Shown piece after piece: positions 30,916 through 35,236 of a stretch of 35,236 bases of DNA. The stretch spans positions 1 to 35,236 of the forward strand of contig NZ_JAABNN010000024.1 in NCBI RefSeq assembly GCF_009928415.1, read 5' to 3'. A program made the translations under genes and the position numbers. Origin of the DNA: Bacillus sp. USDA818B3_A. GTDB taxonomy: Bacteria > Bacillota > Bacilli > Bacillales > Cytobacillaceae. Below the pieces are notes generated by a model, which was not told the DNA's origin, ran no database searches, and saw nothing but the letters and a program-made list of their open reading frames with translations. Within the stretch, counting starts at the first letter, position 1. Every line of letters begins with the position of its first letter.

Positions 30916-32508
30916 CTATAAAGATCTCTTAAAAAATTCATCCGAAGAATCAGGAATTGGAAACAATTCAGATAACCGTTTTATTTTCCCATCGACATCT
31001 TTAAATACAATATGATCACGAGTGAATTTACGGGGGCTATCCATGGCACAAGCTGCAGCTAAGGCAAACAAACCTTGACGTACATTAATGATATAGTTCA
31101 TGACACGCCATTTCTTCTCCTCTGGCACAAGTGCTTCTTGATATTTTGGATCGGTGGTGGTTATCCCGGTAGGGCATTTTCCAGAATGGCATTGAAGAGC
31201 CATAATACAGCCGTTAGCAATCATAAATCCTCGCGCAGAGTTCACGGCATCTGCACCGATGGCAAGGGCAATCGCAATTTTATCGGCTGAAATTAATTTT
31301 CCTGAAGCAAAGATTTTCAGCTTATTTCGTACCCTAAACTGATAGGCCTTATCAACAACCGCAATTAAAGCAGGATATAAAGGAAGCCCCATGCTATCTG
31401 CCATTGATTTGTAAGTGGCGCCGGTACCCCCTTCTCCGCCATCAACGGTAATAAAGTCCGGATAAATCCTAAGGTTATTCATGGCCTCGAAAAATTCATC
31501 CAAGCTGGATGGATTTCCTACGAACATTTTGATTCCAACAGGTTTCCCGCCTTCCTCTTGCAGCCTTTTGATAAATTGCAACGTTTCAACTGCATTATGC
31601 AAGAATGGAAAACGATTTGGTGAATTAATGGTCTTCCCCACTGGAACCCTGCGAATGTTTGCTACTTTCGTTGTTACCTTCGACCCTTCCAAATGTCCAC
31701 CACGGATTTTTGCTCCTTGGCCGAATTTAAGTTCAAACGCTTTTATATTCGTTTCTTTAGCTTTCGACTTAAATTCACTCATTGAAAAATTCCCCTCAGT
31801 ATCGCGATAGCCAAATAAACCAGGGCCAATTTGAGCTACCACATCTGCACCACTTTCTAAATGTTCTGGTGCAACTCCTCCCTCTCCCGAATTAATCCAT
31901 GAACCTCCTGCCATACAGCTGCCATGACCTGTTGAAAGGATATAGTTTTCGCCAACTGCTCCGTATGAAGTGGCAGAGGCTCCGAATGGACCGCGAAGTC
32001 TCCATGGAAATTTCCGCTCACCCCCAACGATTATCGTGTCTTCCTCATGGTAAAGCCAACGTGTTGTTTGATCCTGTTCCAATTGTTCGTGCCGCGTAAA
32101 CAAACCTTCATGATCAATTTTATATTTCATGGAGTGGACTTTTTCTTGATTGTCTACCCTTAACTCTTCATTTAACAGAGGGAATAAACCATTCGCAATA
32201 TAAAACCCTGGTCTTTCAAAGTCACGTTTGGAACCAAAGCTTATAAGATCACTTCGATATTTGGCAGAAAAAACAATCCCTAAGAAGTCTGTTCGTGAAA
32301 ATGGTTTGCCGCTATTGTCATCATCAAACCAATATTGTCTGAATTCCGGGCCAATCTTTTCTAATAAGTAGCGCATCCATCCCAAATATGGATGTGCTCT
32401 GATCACCGAATGCTGCGGCTTTTTAGCTAAAATATTTAACCACAGTAACAAGGCAGCAGGACCTACAATAAATACAATCAAAAGAAAGATAAAAATAGTC
32501 CATACCAT
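30916..32508 (-). CDS. FMN-binding glutamate synthase family protein
   Basis: A 530-residue protein equal to the central FMN domain of glutamate synthase, with one N-terminal membrane helix (residues ~3-28) and no glutaminase domain. Flavin and substrate elements are DFITVDGGEGGTGATYKSMAD and KIFASGKLISADKIAIALAIGADAVNSARGFM. The three cysteines of the 3Fe-4S cluster are present in GCIMALQCHSGKCPTGITT. The family (B. subtilis YerD-like) is thought to oxidise or reduce an unknown amine or acid with flavin. The frame opens at TTG 32511, but ATG 32508, 8 bases after AAGGGGG, is the better start. It stands alone. Confidence 0.9.
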   Translation of the reverse strand: MVWTIFIFLLIVFIVGPAALLLWLNILAKKPQHSVIRAHPYLGWMRYLLEKIGPEFRQYWFDDDNSGKPFSRTDFLGIVFSAKYRSDLISFGSKRDFERPGFYIANGLFPLLNEELRVDNQEKVHSMKYKIDHEGLFTRHEQLEQDQTTRWLYHEEDTIIVGGERKFPWRLRGPFGASATSYGAVGENYILSTGHGSCMAGGSWINSGEGGVAPEHLESGADVVAQIGPGLFGYRDTEGNFSMSEFKSKAKETNIKAFELKFGQGAKIRGGHLEGSKVTTKVANIRRVPVGKTINSPNRFPFLHNAVETLQFIKRLQEEGGKPVGIKMFVGNPSSLDEFFEAMNNLRIYPDFITVDGGEGGTGATYKSMADSMGLPLYPALIAVVDKAYQFRVRNKLKIFASGKLISADKIAIALAIGADAVNSARGFMIANGCIMALQCHSGKCPTGITTTDPKYQEALVPEEKKWRVMNYIINVRQGLFALAAACAMDSPRKFTRDHIVFKDVDGKIKRLSELFPIPDSSDEFFKRSL

Positions 32509-32689
32509 CAAACAATCCCCCTTTTCTACCTAATATGGAGACAAGATTTGCAGAACTAATGCTGGGCGGTAATTTTATTCATTACTAATACGTTATTAAA
32601 ACCATTCATTTATGTTGCCTGAATTATTTGCTAAGCTCTCCTAATTAGCAAGTTTTTCAAAAAAACAGTTTACAATTCCCGCCAAATAC

Positions 32690-32719
32690 ATTATTATCAT
32701 TATTAAGAATGATAATAAT
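32690..32719. promoter_or_regulatory. Fur-box-like palindrome
   Basis: ATTATTATCATT (32690-32701) and AATGATAATAAT (32708-32719) form a perfect 12-bp inverted repeat with a 6-base spacer. Each arm, read as a 19-bp Fur box, agrees with the consensus at about 13 of 19 positions by my hand count. It lies 74 bases before the preferred start of the hydrolase gene and about 180 bases before the FMN protein gene. It covers the alternative ATG at 32709, which supports the downstream start. Confidence 0.5.
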
Positions 32720-32792
32720 CAAAACAATTGATGTTTACAATGAACGAATAAGCGAATTTAACCTTCCATCCGGAAAGGGGAGCGGATTGATT

Positions 32793-33779
32793 ATGGTATA
32801 TCCTATTAGAGAAGAGAATGCTGTCATTCAAAGTGAGGTAAAACTTTCAGGTACGCTGACTGTACCGATTGGAACAGAAGACATTTTTCCTGCTGTCCTG
32901 ATTATCCCCGGAAGTGGCGGCAGTGACCGCGATGGCAACAGCCCAAAATTTAAGATGGGGATCTATAAAGACTTGGCTGAATTCCTAACAGGCCTCGGTT
33001 TTGTTACACTGCGCTATGACAAACGCGGCACCCATCAGAGTGAGGGTGACGCCTATACCCGGGGATTTCGGGATTTGGCAGACGATGCAACTGCAGCCCT
33101 TCGCTATCTGAAACGACATCCAAAGGTAGATGAAAACAAAACCATAATCCTTGGCCACAGTGAGGGTGCACAGCTTTCACCGGCGGTTTATGTCAAAGAA
33201 CCAGCTGCAGGTGTAATCCTTTTATGTGGTGGGGCTATGCCCATGCAGGAAATTACAAACTGGCAGCGCCAGCAAGCGTATGATTCCTTAAATCAACTAG
33301 GTGGATTTAAGGGATGGCTGATTAGAACCTTACATGCGACAGAAAAAGCAAAAAAGACAAATGCTAAATTCGATGAAAAACTATTGAACAGCACTAAGGA
33401 GATTATGAGAGTAGCCGGAAGGAAATTCCCCGCTAAATGGCTGCGAGAATTTTATCAATATGATGTGTGTGCAGACCTCCGACAAATCACATGCCCTGTT
33501 CTCACTATAGCTGGTGACAAGGATTGGCAGGTGCCCCTTGCTGCCTCTGAACAAGTCATACCTGCGGTGTCTGGTGAAGCAGAACTTCATGTGATCAAGG
33601 ATATGACTCATATTTTAAAATGCTGGCCCGGCATCATGGACGCCGCTAATACGTTGAAAATCTATAAACAGTTGTTTGAAGAACCTCTTGCAAAGGAATT
33701 TTTGAACTGTTTGTCATCATGGCTTGGAGACCATTTTATGACAAAAAATATTGACAGCAAGCAGATCGTTGGTAAATAG
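32793..33779 (+). CDS. Alpha/beta hydrolase
   Basis: A 328-residue serine hydrolase. Elements in order: VLIIPGSGGSDRDGNSP at ~36-51 (oxyanion region), RYDKRGTHQS at ~74-83, nucleophile Ser123 in ILGHSEGAQL, acid Asp244 in IAGDKDWQVP, and His273 in KDMTHILK. These enzymes hydrolyse esters or peptides; the substrate is unknown. The frame opens at ATG 32709, but that codon lies inside the palindrome and lacks a ribosome site. ATG 32793 follows AAAGGGGAG and gives a normal family N-terminus. The next gene starts 32 bases downstream on the same strand, so they form an operon. Confidence 0.88.
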   Translation: MVYPIREENAVIQSEVKLSGTLTVPIGTEDIFPAVLIIPGSGGSDRDGNSPKFKMGIYKDLAEFLTGLGFVTLRYDKRGTHQSEGDAYTRGFRDLADDATAALRYLKRHPKVDENKTIILGHSEGAQLSPAVYVKEPAAGVILLCGGAMPMQEITNWQRQQAYDSLNQLGGFKGWLIRTLHATEKAKKTNAKFDEKLLNSTKEIMRVAGRKFPAKWLREFYQYDVCADLRQITCPVLTIAGDKDWQVPLAASEQVIPAVSGEAELHVIKDMTHILKCWPGIMDAANTLKIYKQLFEEPLAKEFLNCLSSWLGDHFMTKNIDSKQIVGK

Positions 33780-33811
33780 AGAGAATAAAAGATATCGAGA
33801 GGGAGATCATT

Positions 33812-34561
33812 ATGAGGCACCTAAAATTGGCTGGATTCTTAACAATCCTATGTTTAGTTGGGATGTTAGCCGCTATTCCCTATTTAACTGCGGTTCTCGG
33901 AGGTACACTAGCTGCAGTTAAAATCCCTTTACCTGTTGGCATTGCAGTTACCATCATCCAACAATTAATCATGGCTTTTATCTTGGGCTGGCTTGGACTT
34001 ATTATGGGGGAAAAACTTGGATTGGATGCTTCCATCTTTCGGCGCTGGATGACAGGCACCGGAAATGCTCGATTTCAGAAAAAAGATGTTTGGCAGGCTC
34101 TTGCAGCAGGAGTTGTTGGGATTTTGGCGGTTATTGTACTAGAGACGTTTGTCTTCCTACCCCTTCTACCCCAATTAGCCAGCAAAGCTCAACCTGTATC
34201 CCATTTGGCAGGAATCCTCACCTTCTTACAGGGAGGGGTATTTGAGGAAGTACTTGTCCGTTTATTCTTTATGACGCTTATTGTTTGGATTTTGTATAAA
34301 TTGTTCGGAAAAACTTCAGGAAGGAAAAAGTGGATGTACTGGACGGGAATTATTGCGGCTGCTATCCTATTTGGAGTTTCCCATCTTCCAGCAGCTCAGC
34401 AGATTTTTGGAGTGATTACACCCATCCTCTTTATCCGCACCCTCGTCTCCAATGGACTCGTTGGAATTATTTTTGGCTACCTTTATTGGAAAAAGGGATT
34501 AGAGTACGCAATGATTGCGCACGCGATTGGTGATATTGTTTTGCACGGTTTTTTGGGATAG
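33812..34561 (+). CDS. CPBP family intramembrane metalloprotease
   Basis: A 249-residue integral membrane protein with about seven helices and the three CPBP (Abi, Rce1-like) motifs: FEEVLVR with Glu145, Glu146 and Arg150; GVSHLP with His191; and IAHAIGD with His237. These glutamate/histidine-metal intramembrane proteases cut membrane substrates, in bacteria often for bacteriocin immunity or peptide processing. The start follows GAGAGGGAGATC. It is the second gene of the hydrolase operon; the pair may act on the same peptide or ester but nothing shows this directly. Confidence 0.9.
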   Translation: MRHLKLAGFLTILCLVGMLAAIPYLTAVLGGTLAAVKIPLPVGIAVTIIQQLIMAFILGWLGLIMGEKLGLDASIFRRWMTGTGNARFQKKDVWQALAAGVVGILAVIVLETFVFLPLLPQLASKAQPVSHLAGILTFLQGGVFEEVLVRLFFMTLIVWILYKLFGKTSGRKKWMYWTGIIAAAILFGVSHLPAAQQIFGVITPILFIRTLVSNGLVGIIFGYLYWKKGLEYAMIAHAIGDIVLHGFLG

Positions 34562-34571
34562 TCGGCTTTCC

Positions 34572-34895
34572 ATGATATTTATTCTAAGGAACAAAGAGAT
34601 TGTTAATTCTCCTTATATTTACGTTGCAACTTTATTAGGCATATACGGACAATCCTTTGCCTATTATCTGGATGAACAAATATTTAATACAAATCATGCG
34701 GTAATCTTTTACTTAACAATTACTACTGTTATAAGTATTCTAATATACTTAATTATCCCTTTATTCTCATATTGGATGATAAAGGAAAGAAACTTGGGTA
34801 AAAATTATAAGCTTTTATACATAACAGGTTTTGGATGTATAGGTTTTTTCATTTCTGTTTGGTCAATACTTATTTGTGCGATGTGGTGGGGTTAA
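34572..34895 (+). CDS. Small hypothetical membrane protein
   Basis: A 107-residue protein with three hydrophobic helices (YIYVATLLGIYGQSFAYYL, FYLTITTVISILIYLIIPLFSYWMI, ITGFGCIGFFISVWSILIC) and no motif I know. It begins 10 bases after the CPBP stop codon with a weak or absent ribosome site; translation could be coupled to the previous gene. The coding look is good but the start is uncertain. Confidence 0.45.
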   Translation: MIFILRNKEIVNSPYIYVATLLGIYGQSFAYYLDEQIFNTNHAVIFYLTITTVISILIYLIIPLFSYWMIKERNLGKNYKLLYITGFGCIGFFISVWSILICAMWWG

Positions 34896-34909
34896 ATCAC
34901 CTAATTGGT

Positions 34910-35041
34910 ATGTTTGCTCAAGGTTTTTTTGCAAACTCACATATTCTATTAGCCTTAATATTAGCACTTGTGCTAGGAACTATAGACCAACTATTTGTTA
35001 AATCAAAATTGAAACCGAGAGGTAAAGCAACAGATTTATAA
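34910..35041 (+). pseudogene. Possible membrane gene fragment
   Basis: A 43-codon frame, open further left, reads MFAQGFFANSHILLALILALVLGTIDQLFVKSKLKPRGKATDL with one membrane helix and a basic tail. No ribosome site precedes it. It could be a broken end of a membrane protein or a real small protein; I cannot decide. Confidence 0.3.
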
Positions 35042-35070
35042 AAGCCTGTTCAAATGATTTTTTTGGGGAG

Positions 35071-35236
35071 GTTGAGGAACTCCCCCTCTCATCTGTCGAA
35101 CCAACAATTCGCTTCCTCATTCGGGGGTTGAGCACCTCTCTCATCTGTCGAAGCAACGACTTGTTTCCACCTTCGGGGGTTGAGCACCTCTCTCATCTGT
35201 CGAAGAAGCGACTTGCTTCCACCTTCGGGGGTTGAG
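35071..35236. repeat. ~52-bp tandem repeat array, cut by the window end
   Basis: Three units, each ending GGGGGTTGAG and containing CTCTCATCTGTCGAA, are spaced 56, 52 and 52 bases (GTTGAG at 35071, 35127, 35179 and 35231). The first unit is the most divergent. The middle of each unit varies but in the last two keeps a small hairpin (for example GAAGC / GCTTC in unit three). The array continues past the window. It is noncoding as far as I can see. Confidence 0.85.

Noticed and set aside
35071..35236. CRISPR-like repeat/spacer pattern
   Set aside because: Intervening segments are only ~19-20 bases and are similar to each other, and there are no cas genes.

Overview
The window is low-GC DNA from an endospore-forming Bacillaceae species. 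The evidence is a complete GerA-type germinant-receptor operon, Bacillus-style AGGAGG ribosome binding sites, a TPP riboswitch typical of Firmicutes, and a heterocycloanthracin-type bacteriocin precursor. The cereus/Peribacillus/Neobacillus range fits, but the genus cannot be fixed from the sequence alone. There are no rRNA, tRNA, phage, intact IS or CRISPR genes. It is an accessory-rich chromosomal segment of short transcription units, many closed by clear hairpin terminators.

Layout. 1-6.2 kb: two adjacent CBO0543-like membrane proteins, a quinone-oxidoreductase-type dehydrogenase, a bis-histidine membrane protein, a small protein behind a strong sigma-B-like promoter, a lipoprotein, a Cof-type HAD phosphatase and a decayed histidine-kinase fragment. 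6.2-11.3 kb: a YczE-type membrane protein, then the gerXA-XB-XC operon with a 52-residue fourth gene that looks like a GerD-subunit ('XD') protein. 11.3-15.1 kb: an NlpC/P60 cell-wall hydrolase, a frameshifted fosB, DUF1801, a third CBO0543-like protein, a quinol-monooxygenase-like protein and small proteins. 15.5-19.4 kb: a stand-alone FabF paralogue divergent from a MmyB-like regulator, a VOC protein, a methyltransferase and a degraded phospholipase D/cardiolipin synthase remnant. 19.8-20.3 kb: an unrecognised protein with an internal duplication.

The most interesting unit is 20.7-25.7 kb on the minus strand. A canonical TPP riboswitch and terminator precede a four-gene operon: an NCS2 nucleobase-type permease, a LuxE-like acyl-protein synthetase, a LuxC-like acyl reductase and an SDR. 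The genes are overlapping or nearly so. LuxE/LuxC reduce a carboxylic acid to an aldehyde and an SDR can reduce the aldehyde to an alcohol. With thiamine control and a base permease, the simplest reading is salvage of an oxidised (carboxylate) thiamine moiety, for example to hydroxymethylpyrimidine. This is inference; I do not know a description of it. Next to it lies a CNT nucleoside transporter preceded by a degenerate guanine-riboswitch-like core.

27.4-30.7 kb: a TOMM bacteriocin precursor with nine xCGGF-type repeats and no modification enzymes nearby, an MFS exporter, a 42-residue small protein and a phasin-like protein. 30.9-35.2 kb: an FMN-dependent glutamate-synthase-family protein, a Fur-box-like palindrome, an alpha/beta hydrolase and CPBP protease pair, a small membrane protein, and a ~52-bp tandem repeat array that runs off the window end. 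Several broken genes (histidine kinase, fosB, cls-like) show single-base indels, often at homopolymers. At least the kinase and cls remnants are too truncated to be sequencing error only.
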